Positions 34,201 through 45,419 of a stretch of DNA of 64,000 nt are shown one piece after another. The stretch covers positions 1-64,000 of the forward strand of contig KV748306.1 in the NCBI GenBank assembly GCA_001692895.1, written 5' to 3'. Position numbers and translations under genes: made by a program. Every line of letters starts with the position of its first letter. The first letter of the stretch is position 1. The notes beneath the pieces are model-generated. The model was given only the letters and a program-made list of their open reading frames with translations. It was not told the origin of the DNA and ran no database searches. The stretch comes from Cenococcum geophilum 1.58. Taxonomy: Eukaryota; Ascomycota; Dothideomycetes; Gloniales; Gloniaceae.

Positions 34201-35490
34201 ATAAGGGACTAAGTAAAGGAGTAGGTAAGTACATAACATTATTAAAACTAATTAGATTTATACTACTAACCAATAACAGCTAAAGCTTTCTATTAAGGAG
34301 ACAATGGAATTCAGTAGGTAGATAGTCCTTTATAGGATTACCTAGGGTAGGTTTTACAAATTTATAGTATTAAAGCAACACTAATACCCTCTAGCTATGT
34401 ACCTAGACAAGTCAATATACTTTAAGGAGCCTACTAAAGGGTTTCTTAATACTAAGAAATAGGTAAGCGATATAATATTATTAAGACGAATCGGCTTTAG
34501 TACATAGCTAATTTATACTAGATAAAGTTTGCTACTAAAGCACTATCAGAATATAATAAACAGGCCGTTCTTAACGTGGTTAATAACGGCAAGCAATACA
34601 GCCATTATATCAGTATTGCAATACTAATACTTTATTAGTTCTCTTTAGCGAAAAAATAGACAAAGAAACTATAAACGCGAAGAGCCGTGGGCCTCTAATA
34701 GCTAAAAAAGGTCACGAAGACTTTAATAATAATAAAGACCGTTATACTAAAGGGAATAAGGATATTAACACCAAAGAGGATAAGGGCATTAACGCCGAAG
34801 AGGATAAAGACATTGGTACTAAAGAGGGTAAGGGCGTCAGTACTAAAGAGGATAAGGATATCAGTACTAAAGAGGATAAGGATATTAGTACTAAAGAGAA
34901 TAAGGATATTAGTACTAAAGAGGATAAGAATATCAATACTAAAGAGGATAAGGATATCGACACTAAAGAGAATAAGGACACCGACACTGAAGAGAATAAG
35001 GATTGTAACACAATATTATATAAATTAACAGCTAGGTCTAAGGCAGATTCTAATACAAAGTCTAATAAGTTTAGTATACTAGCTAAGCTAAAGCAAAATA
35101 CAAGCCTAATAAATGCTAGAGTATTAACTAAGGTTGCTAAAAGTAATACGGCTAGTAAATATATTGCTAGCATCGATAAACTTGCGGATTTAGTAAACTA
35201 GAGTAGTCCTTCTAAACTTAATTCTACTCCTATAAAGGATCGCAGAAACCAAAAGGCTATTAACTTAAAGTAGGAGAAGGGACGTTTACTAGCAACTAAT
35301 AAGATATCTTCTTTTAAAACAGATAAGAAGCAAAAGTCAAGATTATTTCCTATCTAGTCAGGAATCAGTTAAGTTAGGTAGAGGCTTAAAAGGTATTTCT
35401 AGCTTATAAAGTATTATAGGGAAGCGGCTTCTAGGCTAGATTATATAGAAAGCTAATATTAGGCTAAGAAATAGAACCTAGCTATTTACT
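34201..35490 (+). pseudogene. Family A long gene, copy 2, with internal coding repeats
   Basis: The start codon has become ATA (34201), aligned with the ATG of copy 1 of the short gene. The shared block ALSEYNKQAVLNVVNNGKQY is at 34535-34600. Downstream lies an 11-unit 24-bp repeat encoding KEDKDIST-like octapeptides (34749-35012). Then come KSNKFSILAKLKQN (35060-35105), KYIASIDKLADLVN (35158-35200) and LLATNKISSFKTDKKQKSRL (35288-35345). The Lys/Asp/Glu-rich middle implies a disordered protein. Homologous to the gene at 31056 but with a differently expanded middle. Function unknown. Confidence 0.5.
34749..35012 (+). repeat. 24-bp coding minisatellite, 11 units
   Basis: Units of AAAGAGGATAAGGATATCAG plus TACT, in frame with the gene, encode (K/E)E(D/N)KDI(S/N/D)T. 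Units vary by transitions and a few other changes. Open frames on both strands through it are by-products of the period. Confidence 0.85.
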
Positions 35491-35651
35491 TTTAGTATAT
35501 TTACATATATCTTTCGGTAAACTATACCAGCTAAAGGTAGATAATTAATAAATTCTAGTATAGAAATATGCCAAAAGCGTATCTATACCTATTAAGGCTG
35601 CAGAAAACGGGCGGAGCGCGCTAACTAGAAAGAGCCTAGCCGGAGCTAATA

Positions 35652-35678
35652 TACTTTTAATATAAAAATATACTAAAA
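35652..35678. promoter_or_regulatory. Palindrome upstream of family A short gene, copy 2
   Basis: CTTTTAATATAAAAATATAC then TAAAA. It is about 170-195 bp before the decayed start (ATA, 35845). A TATAAA lies at 35711-35716. Confidence 0.5.
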
Positions 35679-35844
35679 TTAAAACAATCCCTCTACCGCC
35701 AACCATCCTCTTATAAACTCCACTCTTCTTCTCTTCTTTATTCTATAGCAACAAAACCAAAATACTTTAAAGGAGGCTCCTACCTTCTATTCTCCGCGCT
35801 ATTTTATCCCACTAGCTAAACAACGTATAAAACACCTTAACGCA

Positions 35845-36560
35845 ATAGGAGACTAAGATAAACTTAAACGGGTAAAGGAGGTAGTAAGCGTATAGCACCA
35901 CTATAATAGATCGGGTTTGTTATACTAATTAATAACAGTTAAAGCTCTATACTAAAGATTTATTTCAATATAGTGGCCATTATATGCTTAATGTGGTTAG
36001 GAACGGTAAGTATTATATACGCGATGCTAATTTGGAATAATACTAATACTATTATAGCACTTTTTCCGGAACGCGACAACAAGAAGGAAAAAAGCAAGAA
36101 GAAAGTCCGTACAGAAATGCAAGTAAGCGCCATTACTCTATTTAGACAAATTACCCTCATTTTATTAACCTATACTAGGTTAAACTCGCTATAGAGACGC
36201 TAATAGAATTTAAAAAGCGGGCTGTCCTTAAGGTTATTAATAATAGTAAGTCGTATAGTTATAGATGCCTGCACTTATACTAATACCCTATTAGTTCTCT
36301 ACAGCCTAAAGGCTAACTTAAAAGGTACGGACCTATAGTCTAACCTGCAGTCTAACCCGTAGTCTAAAGATTATACTAAAGACAAAAAGCCTGCCGTATA
36401 AAAGAAGCACGATAATATTATAGAGCTTAAGAAGTAGGTGGACTAGCTAATTACTACTACTCCTTCTCCATCTAAGCCTAAGAGAAAGTAAAAGAATTAG
36501 GTAGAGTTACTATTACTAAATAACAGACTAAATAAATAGCGCTAGGTAAAGCAGATAAAT
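35845..36560 (+). pseudogene. Family A short gene, copy 2 (unknown function)
   Basis: Near-duplicate of the gene at 32847, offset by about 3.0 kb. The start is ATA by RIP. Shared landmarks are KRVKEVVSVQHHYN (35870-35915), EFKKRAVLKVINNSKSYSY (36205-36262), TLLVLYSLKANLKGTDL (36285-36335), the sequence encoding PKRKxKNxVELLLLNNRLNK (36475-36535) and a common 3' flank to 36780. The open frame at 35973-36194 is a different frame. Confidence 0.5.
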
Positions 36561-36929
36561 TAAAGGCGGGAAAGGCAATAGTATATATTACGAGTCAAGA
36601 TTAGTGGGCTCTAAATACCTAGGTAGCTGTCTTAGCGAACCTATATAACTTTTTAATAGTAGTAGTGGTTTCAACATATATACATGCTAAAAGACCACCT
36701 AATTATCAATATAAATTATTCTCGTTATAGTGTAGACTAATATACTATGCACAAACAGAACTATCCTCTACTTTTTATACTAAGTCGCGAAGTTAGTAAC
36801 TTTATAGATATAATACCGTATAATATCCCTTAGGACTTACCTAAAGTTATATTCGGGACTATATAGTATTAATAATAAATATTAAAGTCGTAGTGTTCTA
36901 AAAAATCACCAGAAGATTAATGATCGTAG
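36561..36929. other. 3' flank of family A duplication
   Basis: Contains a palindrome at 36669-36692 and an 80-bp stretch (ACCACCTAATTATCAATATA and onwards) shared with 33700-33790. The homology ends after about 36790; no gene is seen. Confidence 0.45.
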
Positions 36930-36953
36930 TTTTAGCATATTGTTATACCAAAA
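36930..36953. promoter_or_regulatory. Palindrome upstream of family B copy at 37138
   Basis: TTTTAGCAT, ATTGTT, ATACCAAAA. It is 185-208 bp before the decayed start codon. The intervening sequence (TTATTTCTTCAACC and a pyrimidine-rich leader) is shared with the other two family B promoters. Confidence 0.6.
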
Positions 36954-37137
36954 GGCGGTAAGTAAGCTAGTTGTTAATAGCAACCTTAGAGTTTTCAAAA
37001 ACATTCACAATAATATCGCCTATTTTCCCCTACCACCTACTTCCAAACCTATTGTTCCGAAAAATCAAATATTCTCTTCACAGCTAAGCTTATTTCTTCA
37101 ACCTAGCCAACTTCTTTTAACCTAGCCACTCTCTATA

Positions 37138-38650
37138 ATAATAGATTTAGTTATCCTAAAAAACAAGTCCATTCCACGCGAAGTTCCACTAACGCCTACT
37201 ATTAGAGAAGTAGTAGTTAAAGTAGGTTCTTATAATAAAGTAAATCTAAAACCGCTCACTAATACGCACTTAGCTCCTTAGGGGAATATCTAAACTTTTA
37301 AAAGATTTTCATAATGACCCAGTATAACATGCACACTATATCCGCCTCTTTAGAATATACCTTAATATTCTAAAGAAAAAGAGTAAAAAAAAGGCAGATA
37401 AAGCCTCCAGAGCGAAAATAGTTGCTACAATAAACACTATAATAGTAGGCGACTATAGTTTGGAGCACGCTGGTAACTAGTATAATAGTATAAAGGTAGT
37501 TAGAGAACCCTCAAAATAGGAACCTAGTTATAATCCAGTTGGCAATCTAAGACATTTTAATTCTAGGAAGTATAAAGAACTTAAGGAGAGTGTTAAAAGT
37601 CTACATATGCCGGTTATTACTACGTCTTTAGCAGGAAAAGTCCTTCTTCCTATTATATATAGTCTTACCAAAGCTTATAGCGTTAAGTATATTACGGAAG
37701 TAAGAGACGATTTCTTTACAGCTATCTAAGAGGTCTATTTTACTATTATAAGGGATAATAAGGCCAAATCAATAGATATAAGTAATAAAAAGGCAGTTAA
37801 TATTACTAACTTCTTCTTTTACCACACTATGGGCAAGCCAGCACTGCAACACTTAAGCTCCTTAGTATCCTTATATAATAAAAAGGACGCAAATAGGGAC
37901 AATAGAGCTGTTTCTAAGAGAGCGGATATAGCGGCAGAAAATACCAAAAACCCTAAGCTTAAGAAGTTCTTTAAAACCATAGGGAATGTTATAAAATCTT
38001 TAGGAAGTAGCAACAGCGTTATATACTAAATTTACGTCAATCACATATATATAGAACTTATAGTTATATACTTAGAGCTTATAGCAAAAGTGACAGAGAA
38101 GAAGATTTTAAAAAGGTAGAGAGCATTAAATATAGCGTTAAAAAACGAACTTTTAAAAAAGGGTTTTAAAACTAAGAAAGGAAAAGGGCTAAAAACAGCG
38201 CTTATAGACTACATTTGTTACAAACTTGTTATTAATAGGAATATACTAGACAACAGAATCCAGGGCAGAAAGGCACTTTAGTTATTAGTTAACCACTTTA
38301 GCGCCGGAATTATTATAGTAATACCTAGAAATAGCATGGCCGTATAAGTTAATGCCTTTTTAAAAGTAAGTAAATACTAACAGTTGCGAGACTGCAATGG
38401 TTCGGAGCGTAGGTTATAGCCCAAGTTTATCTAATATTACTTAAGAAGGCACGGTTTATAATAAAGTTTAGTAATATTATAGGCAAAACGGTCTATTAGC
38501 CAATAGTTATAGGCCAACCCCTTAGGATTTAAGAGATCAAGATTACCGGTAAAGTACTTCTAATAACCTTACTTAAGGATGCCGATGAAGTAAAGAGCGT
38601 AGATAAAATGGAGGTGGATTTATAGTAGATCTATCGACCTAAATTAGGTT
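37138..38650 (+). pseudogene. Family B gene, copy 2 (unknown function)
   Basis: The start is ATA (37138) where the sister at 39211 has ATG. The N-terminus reads DLVILKNKSIPREVPLTPTI. Later frames give KVLLPIIYSLTKAYSVKYI (37640-37700) and the family core NITNFFFYHTMGKPALQHLS (37800-37862). The 37829-38029 stretch is undamaged (VSKRADIAAENTKNPKLKKF). Then come KKGKGLKTALIDYICYKLVI (38175-38235), FSAGIIIVIPRNSM (38300-38345) and VYQPIVIGQPLRIQEIKITG (38490-38550). About 500 codons. A Lys/Ser-rich middle separates N-terminus and core. No known domain recognised. First of three consecutive same-strand copies. Confidence 0.55.
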
Positions 38651-38937
38651 ATCTTATTACCGACTTAGCTACCTCTTATTGACTCGGTCACCTACCCCTT
38701 ATTTCCATTACCACCCCCTACCCCTTTCTTATTCTTATTTCCTATACCTTTCCTATATATATATAGAGGCTTTTAAAGCTATATTTAATAGATAAAGTCC
38801 TTATTCTTTTTTTATAATTGGTATATAGATATCTAATTAACACTACTAAAGAAAACCAATAAGTAAGAATATATTTTAACCACATAGCACTAAGTAGTAT
38901 TAGTATCCTTATATATATTATATAAGCACAGTATAGT

Positions 38938-39075
38938 AGTTACTATTAGACTATAAAGTTTGCATTAATTGCTCCCTATAGGGAATTAAAGTGGCATTAG
39001 TAAAAAAAAAGTTCAGTATATTAATATACCAAAAGCAAGTCGCAAGTTGTTAAGGAAACCGCTTAAGTTTTCCAT
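38938..39075 (-). repeat. Dispersed repeat R1, copy 3 (inverted)
   Basis: Reverse complement of 15905-16045: TTTGCATTAATTGCTCCCTA, AGGGAATTAAAGTGGCATTAG, an A-run, a palindrome (39011-39035), then AAGTTGTTAAGGAAACCGC. It sits directly in front of a family B gene. Confidence 0.75.
39011..39035. promoter_or_regulatory. Palindrome upstream of family B copy at 39211
   Basis: TTCAGTATATTAATATACCAAAA, about 176-200 bp before the ATG. Here the palindrome belongs at once to repeat R1 and to the family B promoter, which suggests that R1 carries or was inserted at the palindrome. Confidence 0.6.
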
Positions 39076-39210
39076 AATAACATTACCTATTTCCCTTCAC
39101 CACCTACTTTCTCTCCTTACTACCTACTCCCGAACCTATTACTTCCTTTAGAGTTAAACATTATTATTCTTTAAGTAAGCCCACCACTTTTAACGCGGCC
39201 GCTCTTTGTA

Positions 39211-40880
39211 ATGGCCGATTTAGTCACCCTAAAGAATAAGTCTATTCCGCTTAAGGTACTAGCAACGCCAGCCGTTAAGAATATAGTACTTAAAGTAAGG
39301 CTTTTTAATTTACTAGACTAAAACATGCCTCCTAATATATTTTTAACAAATCGGCCGCATAAATAAGGTCCTTTAAGCTTAGGATAATCCTATATAAACT
39401 AACATTATAATTTAAATAATTAATAGGTATCTTAATGGAATTAAGGAAAAGCCAAAAAGTATAACCAATTAATCCTCTAGTACCGCAATAGCTACTACTA
39501 TAGGCTCGTTATAGGATATAGCGGAGGTTAAAGCTAGCAATAAGAACTATATTAATAGCGGGCATAATAATTCTACTAAGGATAAAGTAGAGGAGGAGAA
39601 GGTTAAAGATAATATAGATAATAATATTCTAAATTTTCTTAAGAAAGCTAAGAAGGGAGAAGCTATAGACTAAGAAGAAACTATAAGAGAGGAGGGAGAT
39701 GGATATAGAGGTAATACGTTAGCAGAATAAGGAAAGGAAGCTAAACGTAGAGATAATACTCTAGCAAAATAAGAAGCTAGGGGTTTAAATATAAAGAAAG
39801 CTACTATAAAAGTCTCCTAAATAAAGGAGAAGAAACTTCTTTTAATTATACTAGATATCTCCAATAACTAAAATATTAATAATATTACTGCTACAAGAGA
39901 TAAGTTCTTTATAGTAGTTTACGGTCTAACAGTTAAAATAAGGAAAAATAACAAAAATATTATTAAGGAGATTACGGAAGAGAAAGCTGTTAATATTACA
40001 AACTTCTTCTTTAGTTAGATTATAGGCAGGCCGGCACTTAGTTATCTCTCTTTACTTATACAGTTATATAATAAGTATAATAACGGTAAACCGGACAAGA
40101 GAATTTCTAAAAGAGCCGATAAGGTAGTAAAGAACACTAAGTATACTACCCTTAAACACTTTTTTATAACTATAGGAGCTATTACTAGGGCTAATAGACC
40201 AAATAACAGCATTATTTAGCAAATTTACTACCTCCGTACGCTTAAGGATCTAGTAGAAGCTTATATAAAGCTTATTGCCAAGGTATTTACTAAAAAGCTA
40301 ACTATAATAGGGAAGGAAAAGAAGAAGAGACTGCTGGAGGAACTTAAGACTTAGGGCTATAGTATTAATATTGGATAAGGCTAGAAGACTGCCGTTAACA
40401 AGTATATCTATAATAAGCTTAGATATACTTAAACTATACTCTCTAATAAAGTATAAAGCGGGAAGGTTGTCTAAGCATTAGTAGACAAATTTAGCACTAG
40501 AATTGTTCTAGTAATACCTATAGGCGGGCTTTATAAATAAGTTAGTACCTAGTAAATAAATAAGCACAGTGCTAATAGCTGTAAGTCTATAAAATTTCAA
40601 TGCTCTAGTCTTAGCCAAGGTCTATCTAATCCTAAACTAAAAGGCACCTATCTTATAAGAGCTCTACTAAATTGTTAATAATATTATCTATTAGCCGTTA
40701 ATTATTAGTCAGCCTTTTAAGGTCCGGGAGATTAAGACCACTAGTAAAATATTTATAAATAGCCTACTTAAGGATACTAAGGAATTAGAGGCCGTAGAGG
40801 CGGAGAATGCGAATATAATAGAGGTAGATTTATAGTGGAGAGCATCTATTTTAGAGAACTACTAGATAATTACTTAGGTA
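39211..40880 (+). pseudogene. Family B gene, copy 3 (unknown function)
   Basis: Starts with an intact ATG (39211), MADLVTLKNKSIPLKVLATP. The middle is Glu/Lys/Asp-rich. The core is NITNFFFxxIMGRPALSYLS (39995-40055), then LLIQLYNKYNNGKPDKR (40058-40105), KRADKVVKNTKYTTLKHFF (40110-40165) and SNKVxSGKVVxALVDKFSTR (40440-40500), with IVLVIPIGGLYK (40502-40540). Most stops are CAG/CAA-derived. Very similar to the copy at 41479 in core and promoter. Function unknown. Distinct from family A. Confidence 0.55.
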
Positions 40881-41254
40881 ATAGTTGACTTAATTGCTTA
40901 GTAGTTCTTAAGCTACGTTTTACAGAAATAGAGAATAAGGCGAATGTTTTAGCATACTAATATGCCTAAATATCTTATATAATAATATAAAAATACTAAA
41001 GATTACCTAGCATAAACAAAGTGCCTTACTATGCTAGTAGCTACACTAATCTTTATATCTCGTTGTAAGCGTATATTAGTCGCGCTGATTAAATAGCATA
41101 AATTTATCCCCTTTAGAATTAATATATATAGCTACTTTTTTACTAAACCGGGCCCTCCGGATCGGTTTTTAAGCCGCTACTATTAGTATACCCACCCTTA
41201 TTACTCTATATATTAGAATTTGTAATTCGCAAGAGAATAGTATAATATTTATAA

Positions 41255-41278
41255 TTTTGGCGTGTTAATATGCTAAAA
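41255..41278. promoter_or_regulatory. Palindrome upstream of family B copy at 41479
   Basis: TTTTGGCGT, GTTAAT, ATGCTAAAA. It is 200-224 bp before the decayed start. Another palindrome at 40947-40970 marks the 3' end of the previous copy. Confidence 0.6.
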
Positions 41279-41478
41279 GGAGGTCGGATAGCAGAAGTTA
41301 AGTAGGCCTATTATTAATAGCAACCCCGCTAAGTTTTTAATAATACTCATAACAATATTACCTATTTAAATTTTCCCCTACCACCTCTTCCGAACTTATT
41401 GCTTCCTTTAACATCCGCTTTAAAGCTAAGCTTATTTCTTTAACCCAACCCATACTTTTAATGCTGCCGCTCTTTATA

Positions 41479-43035
41479 ATAGCAGATTTAGTTACCCTAA
41501 AAAATAAGTCCATTTAATACAAGGTTCCGCCAACGCCAGCTATTAGGAAAGTAGTAGTTAAGGTAGGGCCTTATAATGAAATAAATTTAAGACCACTTAC
41601 TAATACGCGCTTAGATTCTTAGGGGAATATCTAAACTTCTAGAGGGTTTTTATAATAACCTAGTACAATATACACACTATATCCGTCTCTTCAAACTATA
41701 CCTCAATACCCTAAAGGGAAAAAGCAAGGAAATAGAAGATAAATCCTCTAGACTAATAACAGCTGCTACTAAAAACTCCTTAGGAACTAAAGAGGAACCC
41801 TAACGTAACAACAATAAATATATCAATAGCGGGCACAATAGTGTCGGTAAAGACAAAGATAATATAGATAGAGATATTCTAAACTTTCTTAAGTAAAGCA
41901 ATAAGGGAGGAGCCGTAAAAGAAAATAAAGCTAAAGATAGAGGAGAGGCCGAAGCTAAAGCTAAAGATAGGGGGGAAGCTGCTACTAAAGAGGAAGCGAA
42001 ACGCTTAGATAGAGCTAAGGATATAACGACAGTCTCTAAGCCAAGAAAGAAGGGACTTCTTCCCATTAAGTTTAACCTAAATAAGGCTGTTAACATTACA
42101 TACATTACGGGAGCGCGAGATGAATTCTTTGCCGTAGTTCGCCTCCTTAAGTTTAACGCTTTAATAAACAATAAAAAGACCGTTATAAGGGTAACTAAAG
42201 ATAATATAATTAAAATTACTAACTTCTTCTTTAGTTAGATTATGGGCAAGCTAGTACTTAGTTATCTCTCTTTACTTATACAGTTATATAACAAGTATAA
42301 CAACTATAAACTAAATAAGGGAGTTACCGAGTAAGCCTAGGAGGCCGCAAGAAGGACGATTAATTATACTCTAAAACACTTTTTTAAAACTATTAAAAAA
42401 TCTAAGGTATCGTCTAGAGGCTCCAATAGTATTATTTATTAGATCTACATTATTTATATACATATCGAACTTATAAACGCGTATATTAAGCTTATTAAGG
42501 AAGCTATATGCATAAATAAAGCCACTAAAGAGGAGAAAGTAAAAAAGAAGGCTCTGAAAACCGAGCTTAGATTAAAGGGGTGTCCTATTACAAAAGGAAA
42601 AGGCCTGAAATTGGCGATAATCCAGTATATTTATCGCGAATTAGTTATAAAGAGAAATGCACTAGACTACAGAACCTAATACGGAAAGTCCATTAAGAGC
42701 TTAGTTAACTAGGTCGGCCCTAGGATTATTCTAGTACTACTAAAAGGTAGTATAAATATATAAGTTAACGCCGTCTTAGAGGTTAATACTATACTAATAG
42801 CGGCAAGCCTACATCAATTTAATGCTTAGGTTATAGCCTAAGTCTATCTAATTTTACTTAAAATAGCATCTTTCCTAAAACTAATTTGTAAAATTATTAA
42901 TAAGACTATCTATTAGCCATTAGCAATTAGCCAGCCCCTTAAGGTTAGGGCAATTAAGGCTACTAGGAATAATCTCTTAAATAGTCTAAATAAGGCCATT
43001 AAGGAGGCAGATAAGATAGAGGTAGATTAACCCTA
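41479..43035 (+). pseudogene. Family B gene, copy 4 (unknown function)
   Basis: The start is ATA (41479), followed by ADLVTLKNKSI-equivalent sequence. Landmarks are NITYITGARDEFFAVVRLLK (42090-42150), KITNFFFSQIMGKLVLSYLS-equivalent (42210-42270), KGKGLKLAIIQYIYRELVIK (42592-42655), IILVLLKGSINI (42722-42760) and IYQPLAISQPLKVRAIKATR (42908-42970), ending EVDQP near 43030. The reverse-strand frame 41800-42171 is a shadow. This copy preserves the readable C-terminus best after the 51.8 kb copy. Confidence 0.55.
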
Positions 43036-43099
43036 ATAGAGTAGGGTGGCGTAGTAGCGTAAAATAGTCTGCTTTTTGTTTTCTAAAATTATATAGTAT

Positions 43100-44215
43100 A
43101 GGCCTTATATAGGGCTAAGGAGCTTAAATTCTAGACTCTACCTTACTAATATAATATCTTTACTAGGCTAAGATTTCTTTATAATTATAGGGCTGCCTAC
43201 TAAGAGAGTCTTATAATATTAATTACGTTAATAATAAGCGATAGATAATATAGACATCACTAGTGCAGATTTAAACCTAGTCTTACCTATAGTAGTTATT
43301 AGTGCTAACTAACTAAGGCGGAGTTTCTACATTCGCATTAATATACGGGACACTATTGTGTAGAGCGAGATTTATATAAAATACACTAATAAGGATAGTT
43401 AACAGTAACTATAAGTATTTAATATATAGCAGCGAAGTATACTAATACAGAAACTAGGTTTATATTTATATTTAAAAGCTCTAGCTCTAACTATATAATA
43501 AAGAGGGCTTATATAATAAATAAAGCCGTTAATAAATAAACTATCTATTTAGCTAAATCTATTTCACGCCGTGGTAAGAATTATAAAAGTATTAGTATAT
43601 AGCTAGCCTAGTAGCCTAAGAAGACCTACTAGTAATGTTAGTAACTAATCCGCGGTTATTAACTCTTTTAGAGTTTTACTAAAAGTACTAACGGAGTATT
43701 TAGCTTATTATCTGCGCTTAAAGGATAAAAGGGATCGGCATCACCGTATTTATAGCCTAGTTTTTCGTTCTCTTTAAATTTGCAAATATTATAATATAAT
43801 TAGCTCTTACGCGGTATAACTTCATTAAATAAGGCGAGTATCTAGGCTCTTTCCCGCTCCTTCTCCCTTACTGCTAGTTCTTTCTCTCTTAATACGCAAT
43901 ACTCCTCCATTAAGGCAATACAGCTACTATAAAAGTAGTCGTAATCGTCATCTGCACTAAGTAGATGAAAGATATCTATATCGCAGCATTTACAGTCTAG
44001 TTCTTTATCCTTAATATATTTATCAATATTGTTATATATATCACCCAGATATAATAGGACTTTGTTAACCAACGCGTGTAATCTTTCTATAGCTATAGTA
44101 CTACTTAGATATTAGCGGTATAAATATATCCCAGGACGTTCTATATACTTACTAGACAGTAGGGATTACTAATTAGGAAGCGTTATTTGGAGGCGGCTAG
44201 TTACTAAGAGGTAAA
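43100..44215 (-). pseudogene. Unknown gene with a short Cys-rich segment
   Basis: The frame runs from about 44215 downwards. The 43842-44072 part is undamaged: LLYLGDIYNNIDKYIKDKEL, then DCKCCDIDIFHLLSADDD, YDYFYSSCIALMEEYCVL, and a charged REKELAVREKERERA. It continues QILALFNEVIPRKSQLYYNI (43785-43841) and a repeat of the DADPFYPLSADNKL theme. A hydrophobic Leu/Ile-rich part lies at about 43420-43560. The duplicated SAD motif suggests an internal repeat. No family recognised. Divergent from the gene at 44592; two palindromes lie between them. Confidence 0.55.
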
Positions 44216-44282
44216 TAGTATTAATAGCGTAATAAGTATAATAGTATCAAACTGAAGAAGCAGTGGCTTTAAGAAGTCTTTA

Positions 44283-44306
44283 TTTCGGCATATTATTATA
44301 CCAAAT
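44283..44306. promoter_or_regulatory. Palindrome upstream of the minus-strand gene at 43100-44215
   Basis: TATTTCGGCAT, ATTATT, ATACCAAAT. It is about 70-90 bp beyond the inferred 5' end of the minus-strand gene. Confidence 0.5.
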
Positions 44307-44379
44307 AGGGCTATACTAAAAGTGGATGCCGCGCTAACTAGTTAAGGCGTCGGGCGCGAGAAGGAAGATAGAATCTGGA

Positions 44380-44403
44380 TTTTGGTATAGCAATATGCCA
44401 AAA
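44380..44403. promoter_or_regulatory. Palindrome and TATA box upstream of the gene at 44592
   Basis: TTTTGGTAT, AGCAAT, ATGCCAAAA: a nearly perfect dyad. A TATA box CTATATAAAA follows at 44448-44457, and the decayed start codon is at 44592. This is the clearest palindrome-TATA-start order in the window. Confidence 0.65.
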
Positions 44404-44591
44404 CCCACTTACTTAATAACACAGCCCTAATAATACTAATTCACCATCTATATAAAACACGCTACTCTACAATTCGCCCTACCTTTACTCTAAACTACTG
44501 CTTAGCTACTTAGTATACACTATAACTAACCTTCTATAGAGCATATCTCACAATCTTTTACACGGTATTCACTATTACCACTTCTATAAAT

Positions 44592-45120
44592 ATAGCAGCC
44601 GCGACAATAGAGCAAGCAGTATTAAAGGTAAGTGCACTAAAATAGTAAAGGTTAATGTTTAATAGCCTAATAACTAGATTTAGATGGAATAACAGATAGC
44701 TATTATCTTAAGATATAATCTAAGTGGGAGTATAATCTACTAAGTCGCGTTCCAGGGTCAGTCCTAATAACCTCTAAATCTCTTAACTAAAGCTTATTAG
44801 ACCTAGTTATATACAAAAAAGCTCTTAAGAACTATAAAGATATAATTGCTAATAACAAGCCAGAAACTAAGAAGGTGGATACAGTAGCTACATCACGCAA
44901 GAAGAAAGCCTTACTAAGTAAAACGTATAAGAAGAAAATCTCACTAAGTAAAGCGCAACTGCCGCGCAAGGTCTACGTCAACAAAATCTTATCTAGTAAT
45001 AATAAGGTTGGGCCAAGCCTAAGTAAAAAGGGAAAGGGAAAGGAGGGTAAGGTTTATACTATATAGGGATAGCTAAGGCGGGCTGTGCTACAGACTCGTA
45101 GTTAGGTGGATTTATAATAA
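44592..45120 (+). pseudogene. Small unknown basic-protein gene
   Basis: The start codon appears as ATA (44592) followed by AAATIEQAVLKVSALK. After a frame change the frame reads LVIYKKALKNYKDIIANNK (44805-44862) and the undamaged 44875-45066 part: SRKKKALLSKTYKKKISLSK, SKKGKGKEGKVYTI. About 170 codons, strongly Lys/Ser-rich towards the C-terminus, which may indicate a nuclear or nucleic-acid-binding protein. No family recognised. Confidence 0.5.
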
Positions 45121-45419
45121 CAGTAAAAACCATAAGGTTAAAAAATAGGCTTAGCTAAGGAGAATATGCTCTTATAAAGATACTATCTAATAATAGTAAT
45201 AGAACTAGATTGGAGGCTATTTAGAGCTCTAGACAGAGTACCCTTTTCACTAGATTTAAATCGATTGATTTAATTAGTAAAGTAGTATAAATTAAACCTA
45301 ATGGACCTCCTAGAGCTCTATAACTTATACCTCTTTAAGAGGATTAAGCGTTTAGTAGTTAGTGCGTAGTAAAGTCAATTAATAGTACTCCTTATAGTAG
45401 GGCGTTTGAAAATTATAGT

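Noticed and set aside
34742..35173. Minus-strand Leu/Ser-rich 143-residue frame and plus-strand KRIRISVL frame
   Set aside because: Both are other-frame readings of the 24-bp coding repeat; the KEDKDIST frame connects with the rest of family A.
35973..36194. Two overlapping opposite open frames of 66-73 residues
   Set aside because: They do not match the frame conserved with the sister gene at 32847.
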